DNA of 64,000 bases from Paenibacillus dendrobii (GCF_009807035.1 NZ_WUBI01000001.1:1674001-1738000); one strand, 5' to 3'. Shown: positions 43,793-52,881, counted from the first letter of the stretch. Program-made: numbers and translations. Notes: a model not told the origin generated them from the letters alone.

Positions 43793-44200
43793 TCACTTTG
43801 CTGCAGGACTGCCTTCCTCATTCTCTGTTGACGGAAGCCATGTAAGCAGCCCGTTCGCCTCCAGAACCTCCATGAATTTAGACAAGCGCGGAAGCAACGG
43901 CTCGGCACTCTCGCCAAAACGTTCACGGATTCCATCCGCTATTTCACCTACGGATTGCTCCCCGCAGCAGCGGATGACAACTGCGCTCCCCAGATCATCC
44001 AGATGGATCTGAATGGTGCTTGGCTGTTTAAGCCATTTGACGGATTGCCGCTCCAGCCAGCTTCTGCGGGGAAGCAGCAGCGTCACTTTCTCTTCGTTTG
44101 TTTGTACGGACGCAATTCGGTTCGTCAACACCGGGACCATATCAAGCAGATTCGGAGATTCGGCGGCAACTTTGTTTTTTTTGGATTTGAATCCAATCAT
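43793..44200 (-). CDS. PqqD-like peptide-chaperone domain protein
   Basis: A 135-residue soluble protein. The region from about 20 to 115 matches the PqqD fold: a beta region (VTLLLPRRSWLERQ), IQIHLDDLGSAVVIRCCGEQSVGEIADGIRERFG and a helical end. PqqD proteins present precursor peptides to radical SAM enzymes, but none is nearby. It lies seven bp downstream of the OPT transporter gene, so the two are an operon; a role with peptides taken up by that transporter is possible. GGAGGTG precedes the ATG. Confidence 0.75.
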   Translation of the reverse strand: MIGFKSKKNKVAAESPNLLDMVPVLTNRIASVQTNEEKVTLLLPRRSWLERQSVKWLKQPSTIQIHLDDLGSAVVIRCCGEQSVGEIADGIRERFGESAEPLLPRLSKFMEVLEANGLLTWLPSTENEEGSPAAK

Positions 44201-44207
44201 TCGCTAA

Positions 44208-46121
44208 TTACACCTCCCGCTTGGATACCACGGACTTCGTCTTGCGGCCCAGGGACATCCATGTGAGCATGATGACAACGAGCATGAAAATAATGAAAGG
44301 CAGCCAATTGTTTTTAATCAGTACTTGGCCTGGTATCGGAACATTCAGCCAAATAAGAATGGCAATGATGACGCCGATCAGCGACTCGCCTGCAATTAAG
44401 CCCGAAGCAAGCAAGGTTCCTGTTTCTACCCGTTTTTTCAGCAACGCCTCACTTTTGCGGGAACGCCATTCCACAAACCAGCGGACGATCCCGCCCACCA
44501 TAATCGGCGTGCTGACATGAATCGGCAGGTAAATGCCTACCGCCACAGTCAGCGAATTAAGACCCAAAAATTCAAATACAACGGCGGCAGCAACGCCTAT
44601 AAATATCAAATCCCAGGGCAAGTTGCCGGACATGATACCTTCGACAATCAGCCGCATTAGCACAGCTTTGGGAGCCGGCAGGTCTTCCGAACCCAATCCG
44701 TAACTTTCATTCAATACGGACAAGATGAATCCGATGACTAGACCGCTCACCAGCACTCCAATCATCATCGCCACCTGCTGCTTCCATGGCGTCCCGCCAA
44801 CGAGATAACCTGTTTTCAAATCCTGGGAGATATCTCCCGCTACGGCCAGAGCCACGCACACGATAGCCCCGACTGTCAATGCAGCGATCATCCCGGTCAT
44901 GCCTGTCATACCCGTCAGCTTAAAAATGATGGTTACGATCAGCAGCGTTGCAATCGTCATACCGGATACCGGAGAGGATGAACTTCCAACCAGACCAACG
45001 ATTCGCGAAGCCACGGTTACGAACAGAAAACCAAAAATGGCAATCGCGATTGCGCCGACAATTCCCACATCCGTTAATGGCGCAAAAGCAATGATAATCA
45101 CAAGCAGAGCTATCATCACCGTGACCCAAAAACCCGGAATATCAAAATGTGTACGGTCCAGGGTAACCTTCGCATGATCTTTTCTTTTCAGCCCGGTTAA
45201 TGTAGCCGCAAGCGAACTGAACAGCATTGGAAGCGACTTGACCAGCGTGATAATCCCTCCGGCTGCAACAGCGCCTGCCCCAATGTACCGTATGTAACCC
45301 TCCCAAATGCCCCACGGATCAAGTCCGGGGATAGGCTTGTCGCCCGGGGGAAGCACCGATGCGTCCCCTGCCCCGAAAAATCCGATCATCGGGATCAAAA
45401 CAAGCCAGGCCAGAATTCCACCGGCGAGCATTTGTCCCGAAATGCGGGGTCCAATGATATATCCCACGCCGAGCAGCGCCGGGTAAGTGTCCATACCGAT
45501 CAGTGAATTTTTAAATTTATATATTCCCGTCTCGATTTCCGTTTTGAAAAACTTAAATCCGTCTCCAAGTGCCTTAACCAGGCCGCCAGCCAAGAAGCCG
45601 TATACGACCATCTTGGCGCTCTTGCCTCCGGTTTCGCCGGAAATCAGGACTTCTGCGCAAGCGGTTCCTTCCGGATATGGAAGCGTTTCGTGCTCATTTA
45701 CGATCAGCAGCCGCCGAAGCGGAATCATCATGGCGACACCCAAGAAGCCGCCGACAAGGACAATAAAGCTGACCGTGCTCATATGCGGAACTTGATTCCA
45801 CATGTACAGAGCCGGAATCGTGAAAATGGCTCCTGCCGCTACCGCTTCGCCAGCCGTTGTCATCGTCTGGACGATATTATTCTCCAATATGGATTTACGT
45901 TTGAATAACCCTCGTAGTACGCCTAGCGAAATAACCGCTGCCGGAATGGAGGCACTGACGGTAAGCCCGATTTTCAGCCCCAGATACGCGTTGGCCGCAG
46001 CGAACACGACCGCGAGCACGATCCCCAGGATAATGGACAGCAGCGTTAACTCCGGCAATGATTTTGATGCAGGTATGTACGGTACAAATGATTCCGATTC
46101 CTTATGTTCTTGTGCTTTCAC
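44208..46121 (-). CDS. OPT-family oligopeptide transporter
   Basis: A 637-residue polytopic membrane protein with about 14 to 16 helices. Family landmarks: LTLLSIILGIVLAVVFAAANAYLGLKIG at the first helix (split), LGVGYIIGPRISG, EGTACAEVLISGE, a GGIVRWFVEWRSRK loop near the C-terminus and NNWLPFIIFMLV at the end. OPT proteins import oligopeptides or metal chelates using the proton gradient. Start: GTG at 46121 six bases after AAGGAGAG; an in-frame ATG at 46166 has no ribosome binding site. Confidence 0.9.
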   Translation of the reverse strand: MKAQEHKESESFVPYIPASKSLPELTLLSIILGIVLAVVFAAANAYLGLKIGLTVSASIPAAVISLGVLRGLFKRKSILENNIVQTMTTAGEAVAAGAIFTIPALYMWNQVPHMSTVSFIVLVGGFLGVAMMIPLRRLLIVNEHETLPYPEGTACAEVLISGETGGKSAKMVVYGFLAGGLVKALGDGFKFFKTEIETGIYKFKNSLIGMDTYPALLGVGYIIGPRISGQMLAGGILAWLVLIPMIGFFGAGDASVLPPGDKPIPGLDPWGIWEGYIRYIGAGAVAAGGIITLVKSLPMLFSSLAATLTGLKRKDHAKVTLDRTHFDIPGFWVTVMIALLVIIIAFAPLTDVGIVGAIAIAIFGFLFVTVASRIVGLVGSSSSPVSGMTIATLLIVTIIFKLTGMTGMTGMIAALTVGAIVCVALAVAGDISQDLKTGYLVGGTPWKQQVAMMIGVLVSGLVIGFILSVLNESYGLGSEDLPAPKAVLMRLIVEGIMSGNLPWDLIFIGVAAAVVFEFLGLNSLTVAVGIYLPIHVSTPIMVGGIVRWFVEWRSRKSEALLKKRVETGTLLASGLIAGESLIGVIIAILIWLNVPIPGQVLIKNNWLPFIIFMLVVIMLTWMSLGRKTKSVVSKREV

Positions 46122-46289
46122 GAATGTCTCTCCTTCCCGTTCTGTCTGAAGCTTCATGGTAAACAACCATATAGTACCCCATTCCTGAAGAGTTCAAACC
46201 GAAGGGTGAAAGTTCTGCCAAACATGAAAAAAGCCAGAACAGCTTTGGAAACAAGCAGCTCTGACTTTCTTTGTACGTACGATATATTC

Positions 46290-46634
46290 TTAAGCCGCTG
46301 TCAGCATATGACGGCAGGCATCCGCACAGCGGCGACACGCTTCCGCGCAATCCTTGCAGTGCTGATGCTCATGCTTCCCGCACTCGTCGGCACAGGCTTC
46401 GCAAGCCTTTACGCATAATTCGCAAATTTCTTGGACAAACGGACTCTGACGGATCATGGACTGCGCAGCAAAATCGCAAATATCCGCGCATTCCCGGTCC
46501 AGACGAATGCATTCACGCAGCATTGCCAGTTCATATTCCTTAAGGCTTGAAACGTAGCAGACATTACAAGCATTCATACATTGCAAACACGCTTCGATAC
46601 AATCTTTATATTGCAAATCCTGGTTCATCATCAT
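46290..46634 (-). CDS. Cys-rich four-helix-bundle copper-storage-like protein (DUF326)
   Basis: A 114-residue protein with 18 Cys spread in C-x3-C, C-x2-C patterns over four helices (CIEACLQCMNAC, ECADIC, CELCVKACEAC, CKDCAEACRRC) plus a His-rich HEHQH loop. This is the pattern of Csp copper-storage proteins, which hold many Cu(I) ions in the bundle core. No signal peptide is present, so it is of the cytoplasmic Csp3 kind. GGAGGG is six bases before the ATG. It stands next to a CobW metallochaperone, 94 bp away. Confidence 0.88.
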   Translation of the reverse strand: MMMNQDLQYKDCIEACLQCMNACNVCYVSSLKEYELAMLRECIRLDRECADICDFAAQSMIRQSPFVQEICELCVKACEACADECGKHEHQHCKDCAEACRRCADACRHMLTAA

Positions 46635-46727
46635 TTCTTACCCTCCAGTTTATTTATTGGCTCTGTTTCACTATTAACCATAATGTCTGAAGGAGAAACC
46701 AGGAAAAAACAGTATGCTGCCGGATCA

Positions 46728-47732
46728 TCAGCCCTCTTCCAATGCTCTCATGCCCTGTTCAATGGCCGACTTCGAGAAATGCTCCCCGATAAAAACGACT
46801 ACATCCGGCACTTCACCCTGCGGGTTGATTCGCAGAAAATCAGGTTCCCGGAAAGCATATTGGAACAAAAACCGGCTTGCCGTATCGCTGAAGGTCAAAA
46901 CTCCTTTCGCCCGGTAAACCTCGCGTGGCAGATTGGCAATGAATTTCTCAAAGGCTCCGCTGTCTAACGGACCTTTCAAATAATGGGTATACACCATGAC
47001 GTGGTCATGATGTGTATGGTGCTCAGATGCATTGTGTCCATGATGATGCCCTGTATGACCATCAGATTCCCGTTCTCGGGATGCTTCCCTCAGAGCAGCA
47101 GCAAGTCCGTTCTTATCCCCCAGCGATTCAAGAATATGCGGAATCTCAACCTCGCAGCGGACAGCAGGGAGCAGGGGAGCATAGGCATTCCAGCGCGAGA
47201 TGACGTCAGTGAGCTCTTTCTGCTCCTCATCTCCGATGCGGTCTGTTTTATTCAGGATCAGACAAGAAGCTGCGCGGATTTGTTCCTGCATCAACCTGAA
47301 TGTTTTTCCTTTCTGCTCCCTGTATAGTTCCAGTAAATGGGCCGAGTCCACAACCGTGATCACGCCCTTCAGATCGATTTTGATATATAAAGCAGCTTCG
47401 GTGACACCGTCTAGGATTTCCATTGGATTGGCAATCCCCGTCGCTTCGATAATGATGACATCCGGTGCTTCCCTCTGAATAAGTCCGGCGATCTCCATGC
47501 TCAAATCACCGCGAATCGAGCAGCAGATACAACCGCTGAGCATTTCGGTCATCGGCACTTGATTCTGGACAAGAAGACCATCGAGATTAACATCTCCGAT
47601 CTCATTCATGATGACGGCAGGAACCAGTCCTTGCGCTTGCCAGTGGGTAACGAATTGTTGCAGAAAGGTTGTTTTCCCGCTTCCCAGAAAACCGGATAAT
47701 ATGTAAATGGGTGTTGTTGTTTGCGTCGGCAT
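46728..47732 (-). CDS. CobW/COG0523 metal-chaperone GTPase
   Basis: A 334-residue GTPase: Walker A GFLGSGKTT at 14-22, the family metal motif SGCICCS near 65-71, NKTD (G4) near 160, and a CobW C-terminal domain. Between them is a His-rich loop GHTGHHHGHNASEHH, used for metal storage or delivery. Members hand Zn, Co or other metals to apo-proteins; the His loop and the Zur-type paralogues favour zinc. No Zur box is visible in the 180-bp upstream gap. Ribosome binding site GGGGAGA, ATG at 47732. Confidence 0.88.
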   Translation of the reverse strand: MPTQTTTPIYILSGFLGSGKTTFLQQFVTHWQAQGLVPAVIMNEIGDVNLDGLLVQNQVPMTEMLSGCICCSIRGDLSMEIAGLIQREAPDVIIIEATGIANPMEILDGVTEAALYIKIDLKGVITVVDSAHLLELYREQKGKTFRLMQEQIRAASCLILNKTDRIGDEEQKELTDVISRWNAYAPLLPAVRCEVEIPHILESLGDKNGLAAALREASRERESDGHTGHHHGHNASEHHTHHDHVMVYTHYLKGPLDSGAFEKFIANLPREVYRAKGVLTFSDTASRFLFQYAFREPDFLRINPQGEVPDVVVFIGEHFSKSAIEQGMRALEEG

Positions 47733-47846
47733 ATCGTTCTCCCCTTCATTCCATGCACGAAAATCAGTTTTTTAGCAAAGTGTACTACACCCTCGGGCGC
47801 ATCGCAACTGCTTGGAATTATCGTTAACTTGAGGTCCGTCCTTGAT

Positions 47847-47875
47847 TTGCATGTTCTTTTCCAAAGGGCTATCCT
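47847..47875 (+). promoter_or_regulatory. Possible promoter of moaB
   Basis: TTGCAT (47847-47852), 17-base spacer and TATCCT (47870-47875) upstream of the moaB start, in the divergent gap with the CobW gene. The -10 box is weak. Confidence 0.4.
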
Positions 47876-47913
47876 ATAAAGACACTCTAAAAGGGAGAGG
47901 AGAGAATGTAGAG

Positions 47914-48429
47914 ATGAAATCAGCAGACCAACACCGCAGCGAGGCACCGGATACCGTATCTTGCATGATTGTGACTGTTTCCGATACGCGTACTCCGGAG
48001 ACCGATATCGGGGGACAATTGATTAAATCCCTTTTGGAAGAGTCGGGTTACCGGATTGCAGGTTATGAAATTGTTAAAGACGATTATGAAGGCATTCGCG
48101 AACTGATCCACCAGGCGTCAAGCAATCCTGACGTGGAAGCCGTTATTTTGACCGGGGGCACAGGAATTTCCCCGCGCGATACAACCTATGAGGCAGTCTC
48201 CTCGTTGCTGGACAAGCAGCTTCCCGGATTCGGGGAAATATTCAGGTATCTCAGCTTCACCGAAGATATCGGAGCGGCAGCTATTTTGAGCAGGGCGATC
48301 GCCGGCACCTCCGGCAGTACCGCTGTCTTTTCCATCCCTGGGTCCAAGGGAGCCGTTAAATTGGCCATGGAACGCATTATTGTTCCGGAACTCGGTCATG
48401 TGATGCGTGAAATCTATAAAAAAGAATAG
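47914..48429 (+). CDS. moaB: Molybdenum cofactor biosynthesis protein MoaB/MogA
   Basis: A 171-residue MoeA/MogA-fold protein. The nucleotide-binding block is visible: MIVTVSDTRTPETDIGG near 20-36, LTGGTGISPRDTTYEAV near 85-101 and FSIPGSKGAVKLAMERI near 140. It adenylylates molybdopterin during molybdenum cofactor synthesis; no other moa or moe gene is in the window. Start: ATG at 47914 nine bases after AGGAGAG. A strong terminator follows. Confidence 0.88.
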   Translation: MKSADQHRSEAPDTVSCMIVTVSDTRTPETDIGGQLIKSLLEESGYRIAGYEIVKDDYEGIRELIHQASSNPDVEAVILTGGTGISPRDTTYEAVSSLLDKQLPGFGEIFRYLSFTEDIGAAAILSRAIAGTSGSTAVFSIPGSKGAVKLAMERIIVPELGHVMREIYKKE

Positions 48430-48439
48430 GTATCGGACA

Positions 48440-48478
48440 AAAAAATGCCGTAAGCTGATTTTCAGCTCCGGCATTTTT
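48440..48478. terminator. Bidirectional terminator between moaB and a lipoprotein gene
   Basis: AAAAATGCCGTAAGCTGA pairs with TCAGCTCCGGCATTTTT (one mismatch pair inside), flanked by A and T tracts. Confidence 0.9.
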
Positions 48479-48486
48479 GGGTTATG

Positions 48487-48999
48487 TCACTTAAAATCCA
48501 TACGATCCAACAAAGAATTAAATACCTCGTGAACCTGCTTGTCATATATGCCTTTGTCTTTACCCGATGACGTATAGATCAAAGAGGCTCGGTTATGGCT
48601 GTAGATCACAGTGTGCATGTTTTGTGTATCGACTTGCTTCTGGTCTCCGTACCAGTTGTGAATCCGTTTGATTCGCTCCTGTTCATCCGTGAACACATGC
48701 AAATTGATGTACTGCTGCGGATTCCCCCGGATGTAAAACATATAACTGATATTTCCGCGACCATCTTCGGCATACATCTCGTGCGTCAGCGGTATCTTCT
48801 TTGCACCGAAAGTCAGCTGAAGCTCGTTAAGAAGCTGACCGTTAAGTCCTTTTCCCTGCGATTGCGCCCTGATATTCCCCTCAGAATAAGAATCGAAATT
48901 ATACAGTTTGGTTTCTTTTTTAATAACGGTATGCTTGTCGCAGCCAACCGCGGCAATTAGCAGCACACAGGCCAGCAGCAATGCTAACGGTTTGTTCAT
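48487..48999 (-). CDS. Putative lipoprotein (170 aa)
   Basis: Signal peptide of a lipoprotein: basic MNKP, hydrophobic core LALLLACVLLIA and lipobox AAVGC (Cys at 20). The mature part (150 residues) is a mixed alpha/beta domain (HTVIKKETKLYNFDSY, MYAEDGRGNISYMFYIRG, NLHVFTDEQERIKRI). The family is unknown to me and has no catalytic motif. GGAAGGGA lies before the ATG. It is probably membrane-anchored outside the cell. Confidence 0.75.
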   Translation of the reverse strand: MNKPLALLLACVLLIAAVGCDKHTVIKKETKLYNFDSYSEGNIRAQSQGKGLNGQLLNELQLTFGAKKIPLTHEMYAEDGRGNISYMFYIRGNPQQYINLHVFTDEQERIKRIHNWYGDQKQVDTQNMHTVIYSHNRASLIYTSSGKDKGIYDKQVHEVFNSLLDRMDFK

Positions 49000-49114
49000 G
49001 TCGGTTCATCCCTTCCAGATTTCCCTGCTGCCGCCAAGGCGGAAGACAGCCTGTTATGGGCTTAGAATGCCAACATTTCAAACGCTTTATACAGTGCCAC
49101 TAGCTCCTGCATCT

Positions 49115-50113
49115 TTATTCCAAACGAACAATCGTTCTCCCGACGGCATGACCCTGCAAAATAGACTGAAGCACCTGTGGGAGCTCCTGAAGCGTACATT
49201 CCTTGATACCTACGCCCAGCGCTCGTTCCGGCTTCCAATCCCCGCCCAGGTTGCTCCAAATCCGATTTCTCCATGCTTTAGGGCAATACACCGAATCGAT
49301 CCCAAGCAGCTGAACTCCCCTTAGAATAAATGGATGAACCGTACTTTCGAAGGAAGTCCCTCCTGTGAGTCCTGACAACGCCACGGCCCCGCCGTAACGA
49401 ATGCTTTTCAAAATGCTATTAAGATGCGGTCCTCCGACCGGATCGATAACACCTGCCCAAAGCTGCTTGGAAATGGGTCCCGGCGCTGTATCTGCAATCT
49501 CTTCCCTTCCAATGATCGAAGAGGCACCTAAACTCTCCAGCCATGCCTTCTGCTTATCGATTTTGCCTGTACTTGCGGTTACTTGGAATCCGGCCCGTGA
49601 AAGCATGTCCACGGCAAAGCTGCCGACGCCGCCCGTAGCGCCCGTCACAAGGATCGGCCCCATATCGGGGGTAACGCCGCAATGAAGCAGCCGGTCAACA
49701 GACATTGCCGCCGTGAAACCGGCCGTACCAATTCCCATTGCTTCACGAAGAGTCAAGCCTTCGGGAAGATGGACAAGCCAATCCCCCGAAAGCCGGGCAT
49801 ATCTGCTAAATCCGCCAAAATGTGAAGTTCCTAGACCATAGCCGGTGCACAGGACAAGGTCACCCACCTTAAAATCCGGATGTTCCGAATGCACAACCTC
49901 ACCTGAGAGATCGATACCGGGAATCATGGGATACTGCGGCACTACCTTTCCCTGAGGCAAGCTCGCCAATCCATCCTTATAGTTGACTCCAGAGAAATGG
50001 ACCTGAACCAAAACGTCCCCCTCAGGCAGATCGTTCAGCGTTAATCTTTCTACATTGCCCTTCAGTTCTTCACCTTCTTGGCGAATCATAAACGCTTGAA
50101 ATGTATCCATCAC
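49115..50113 (-). CDS. YhdH/AcuI-type zinc-free NADPH-dependent oxidoreductase
   Basis: A 332-residue medium-chain dehydrogenase without zinc ligands. Seen: VNYKDGLAS near 45, PMIPGIDLSGEV, and the dinucleotide site TGATGGVGSFAVD near 155-167. The YhdH/AcuI group reduces acrylyl-CoA or quinone-like enones with NADPH. Start: GTG at 50113, six bases after GGAGGG, with an ATG as second codon. A possible short frame upstream ends across this start. Confidence 0.87.
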   Translation of the reverse strand: MMDTFQAFMIRQEGEELKGNVERLTLNDLPEGDVLVQVHFSGVNYKDGLASLPQGKVVPQYPMIPGIDLSGEVVHSEHPDFKVGDLVLCTGYGLGTSHFGGFSRYARLSGDWLVHLPEGLTLREAMGIGTAGFTAAMSVDRLLHCGVTPDMGPILVTGATGGVGSFAVDMLSRAGFQVTASTGKIDKQKAWLESLGASSIIGREEIADTAPGPISKQLWAGVIDPVGGPHLNSILKSIRYGGAVALSGLTGGTSFESTVHPFILRGVQLLGIDSVYCPKAWRNRIWSNLGGDWKPERALGVGIKECTLQELPQVLQSILQGHAVGRTIVRLE

Positions 50114-50265
50114 ATGTTTCCCTCCCTGGGTATGAATTCACATTTATTATACATTACCAATATCCTGCAGTTCACTTCCTCCTCAAATGTCGATTTCAGT
50201 CGACAAATCATCCTTTTTCGCATCGTTTGCCGGATCATGCGCTTTCCCGAGAAATAATCCTGCAA
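50110..50265 (-). CDS. Possible short coupled ORF (51 aa)
   Basis: A weak candidate. The TTG at 50265 lies eight bases after AAGGAGG and the frame ends with ATG-TGA overlapping the start of the oxidoreductase gene, which would couple translation. The peptide is basic with three Cys. No family is recognised, and there is no independent support for expression. Confidence 0.25.
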   Translation of the reverse strand: MQDYFSGKRMIRQTMRKRMICRLKSTFEEEVNCRILVMYNKCEFIPREGNM

Positions 50266-50300
50266 TACCATGCCCTCCTTCAGTTCATCCATCTGAATAA

Positions 50301-50340
50301 ACAAAAAAGAGGAACCGGCATTTGCCGTCCCTCTTTCGTT
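50301..50340 (-). terminator. Terminator after pncB
   Basis: Minus strand GAAAGAGG ... CCTCTTTT with an inner GGC/GCC helix and loop, then TTTTTTG. It directly follows the nicotinate phosphoribosyltransferase stop. Confidence 0.85.
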
Positions 50341-50345
50341 GCTGC

Positions 50346-51797
50346 TTAGTCTTCCACCTGCATATACTCGGCCATTAATTTCTGCTTCATTTCCCAGACA
50401 TTCTCGCTGATGTTGATGCGGTAAATTTCCGGGTTTAGCTTACGAAGATATTCCGGCCAAAAGAGATCCATCTGTTCCCGATGATACCGGCGGATTTCCT
50501 CCAGCGTAGGCAGGGGATATACCTGCATCCCGTTTTTGAAAACCTGTTCCAGCATGGGAAAGGCATCATAATTTTTTACGAATTTCTGCAAATATGGGTG
50601 CTGGGGATTAAAGAGTTTCAGGCGCATGCCATCATGCGGTCTTTCCTCTTCCGGAAACATAATATAATCCGCTATTGCTTTGCCGCTGACACGATCCACA
50701 ATACGGTATACATCCTTTTTACCCGGTGTGGACACTTTTTCCGGATTTCCCGAGATCTTGATGGTCGGCACCATTTCTCCCTCTACTTCGCGCTCTACGA
50801 GCTTATATACGCCTCCAAGCGCAGGTTGGTCTGCAGCCGTGATCAACTGGGTTCCTACGCCCCAAGTATCCACACGTGCGCCCTGAGCCTTCAGGTTAAA
50901 GATCGTGTTCTCGTCGAGGTCGTTGGAAGCTACAATTTTAACGTAAGGAAAACCTGCATCATCCAGCATCTTGCGGGCTTTGATGGACAAATACGCCAAA
51001 TCGCCGCTGTCCAGACGGATGGCGGACATTTTCTTACCGGCTGCTTCGAGTTTCTTAGCGGTCTCGATCGCATGCGGAACCCCGCTTTTCAGCGTATCAA
51101 AAGTATCCACCAACAAAGTAACATCGTCAGGCATCACTCTGGCATAGGTGTCGAACGCTTCCTGCTCTGATGGAAAGCTTTGTACCCAGGAATGCGCATG
51201 CGTTCCCTTGGTAGGAATTCCGAACTTCTGGCCTGCCAGCATGTTGGAAGTCGCGTCGAACCCCGCTACATAGGCGGCACGTGCCCCCCATACTGCAGCA
51301 TCGGCTTCCTGAGCACGGCGCGTACCGAACTCCAGCAGAATATCGTTTCCGGCCACCTGCTTCACACGCGATGCCTTGGTCGCGATCAGCGTCTGAAAAT
51401 TCATGAAGTTAAGCAGTGCTGTTTCCACCAGTTGGGCTTCCATGATGGTTCCTTCCACACGAACCAAAGGCTCGTTAGGAAAAACAAGGGCTCCTTCCTT
51501 CATCGAATACAAGTTCCCGCAGAAACGAAACTGTTTCAATTCTTCCAGGAAAGCAGAATCATAATTCTCTTCCTGCTCGGACAGGTACCTGATATCCTCA
51601 TCCGTAAACCGCAGGTTGGCGATATAATGAACGATCCGCTCCAATCCGGCAAAAACCGCATAGCCGTTTCCGAAAGGAAGCTTGCGGAAATAGGCTTCAA
51701 AAACGGCCTTTTGCTGATGTGAACGGTTTACCCAGTGCGCGTACATCATGTTAATTTGATATTTATCGGTATGTAATGCCAGTCCTGCTGTCTGCAT
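50346..51797 (-). CDS. pncB: Nicotinate phosphoribosyltransferase
   Basis: A 483-residue enzyme that makes nicotinate mononucleotide from nicotinate and PRPP for NAD salvage. Seen: HTDKYQINMMYAHW near 8-22, EFGTRRAQ near 160, and GTKGTHAHSWVQSFPSE around the catalytic His, plus the RLDSGD and DTWGVGTQL phosphate-binding loops. Length fits the family. GGAGG is eight bases before the ATG. It is 190 bp downstream of an NrtR-like gene, consistent with a shared NAD theme. Confidence 0.92.
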   Translation of the reverse strand: MQTAGLALHTDKYQINMMYAHWVNRSHQQKAVFEAYFRKLPFGNGYAVFAGLERIVHYIANLRFTDEDIRYLSEQEENYDSAFLEELKQFRFCGNLYSMKEGALVFPNEPLVRVEGTIMEAQLVETALLNFMNFQTLIATKASRVKQVAGNDILLEFGTRRAQEADAAVWGARAAYVAGFDATSNMLAGQKFGIPTKGTHAHSWVQSFPSEQEAFDTYARVMPDDVTLLVDTFDTLKSGVPHAIETAKKLEAAGKKMSAIRLDSGDLAYLSIKARKMLDDAGFPYVKIVASNDLDENTIFNLKAQGARVDTWGVGTQLITAADQPALGGVYKLVEREVEGEMVPTIKISGNPEKVSTPGKKDVYRIVDRVSGKAIADYIMFPEEERPHDGMRLKLFNPQHPYLQKFVKNYDAFPMLEQVFKNGMQVYPLPTLEEIRRYHREQMDLFWPEYLRKLNPEIYRINISENVWEMKQKLMAEYMQVED

Positions 51798-51990
51798 GGC
51801 AGGCTTCCTCCTTTGTGCTTCAGCCTTGGTTCGTTGAACTAACGATAACCCATTGTGTTAGGCTATTAATCCCGTGACCAAGTGATATCTGTAAAATGCT
51901 GCAATGCTCAGCCATGGCTTTCAGAACAAAAGCTTGCCGGTAAGCAAGCTTCCATACGACGTATTCCTCTCCATGCAGTGATAATGCCTC
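51798..51990. other. Intergenic region between the NrtR-like gene and pncB
   Basis: About 190 bp. AAGCTTGC and GCAAGCTT form a perfect inverted repeat at about 51929-51949 with no T tract, so it is a structure or protein site, not an obvious terminator. A regulator site for NAD genes could be here, but I cannot place an NrtR consensus. Confidence 0.45.
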
Positions 51991-52785
51991 TTACGTGTAG
52001 ATCGATAAGAGAGGCGCATAAGCTGTGAACCTATACAATTGGGCAGGACGCTGGGAATATTGGTTAGAGCTGAGCGGCTTGCCTGTCTCATCCCTTACCT
52101 CCTCCAAAATCCCTTGTCTGCTGCGGGTGGATGTAATTTTACGTATAAAATTAGGTTCACTGAATTCTGGAACAACCGTCTGAATGACCTGGTAAAGCTC
52201 GCTTAACGTAAATTGTTCCGGCAAAAACTGGCGCGCGATCGTAGAATGGAGCATTTGCTGCTGAATGCGAAGATACGCATCACGGATAATCTCCCGATGG
52301 TCAAATGCCAGCTCCAGTCCGTTCAGAACCTCTTCGATACTGAACAGCCCTACTTCCCCTGCATCATCTGCCGCCTGTCTGCTTTCGAGCATCCATTCCT
52401 CGACGAGAGCAAAAAAAGCATGGCTGATAATCCAGCCGCGCGGGTCTCTTCCCGGTGTACTATATACGCCAAGGTATTCCAAATGCCCCCCGTCGACTCC
52501 CGTCTCCTCTTTGAGCTCTCGGGTAGCGGCATCGTAAATGGATTCACTTTCTTGGCAGAAGCCGCCAGGCAGCGCCCACATCCCTGCAAAAGGCCAGGAC
52601 TTGCGCCGGATCAGCATGACCTTGAGTTCTCGGATCGGAAGAGTTTTGGTCACTGTCTTCCTTTCCCTTTTGGTCAATGTAAACATAACGATATCTGCCG
52701 GTACACCATCTGGTGTACGGTATTTTTTAGCCGAATAAGCTTGTGCTTCAGGTGAAGAATCACCTTGTTTCCCATGTTCGTTCAT
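51991..52785 (-). CDS. NrtR-like Nudix-domain regulator or hydrolase
   Basis: A 264-residue two-domain protein. The Nudix domain holds a perfect box GGFCQESESIYDAATRELKEETGV (Gx5Ex7REUxEExGU) near 100-123, so it may still hydrolyse. The C-terminal ~90 residues (ARQFLPEQFTLSELYQVIQ, FIRKITSTRS) look like the winged helix of NrtR regulators of NAD metabolism. Next to pncB, this points to control of nicotinate salvage by ADP-ribose or NAD-related ligands. Ribosome binding site GTGGTGAT, ATG 52785. Confidence 0.78.
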   Translation of the reverse strand: MNEHGKQGDSSPEAQAYSAKKYRTPDGVPADIVMFTLTKRERKTVTKTLPIRELKVMLIRRKSWPFAGMWALPGGFCQESESIYDAATRELKEETGVDGGHLEYLGVYSTPGRDPRGWIISHAFFALVEEWMLESRQAADDAGEVGLFSIEEVLNGLELAFDHREIIRDAYLRIQQQMLHSTIARQFLPEQFTLSELYQVIQTVVPEFSEPNFIRKITSTRSRQGILEEVRDETGKPLSSNQYSQRPAQLYRFTAYAPLLSIYT

Positions 52786-52818
52786 ATCATCACCACATAA
52801 CTTCTTTTTGATACTTTC

Positions 52819-52846
52819 ATTATGATTTATTGATTGGAAAAGTCAA
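52819..52846 (-). promoter_or_regulatory. Promoter of the NrtR-like gene
   Basis: Minus strand TTGACT (52846-52841), 16-base spacer, CATAAT (52824-52819), 33 bp before the start codon. Confidence 0.55.
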
Positions 52847-52881
52847 GTGTTTTTATTCATATGCAGGTTCGAATCTTTGAG

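Noticed and set aside
46104..46543. Plus-strand frames over the Cys-rich protein and OPT gene start
   Set aside because: Antisense to well-supported genes with good ribosome binding sites; no independent support.
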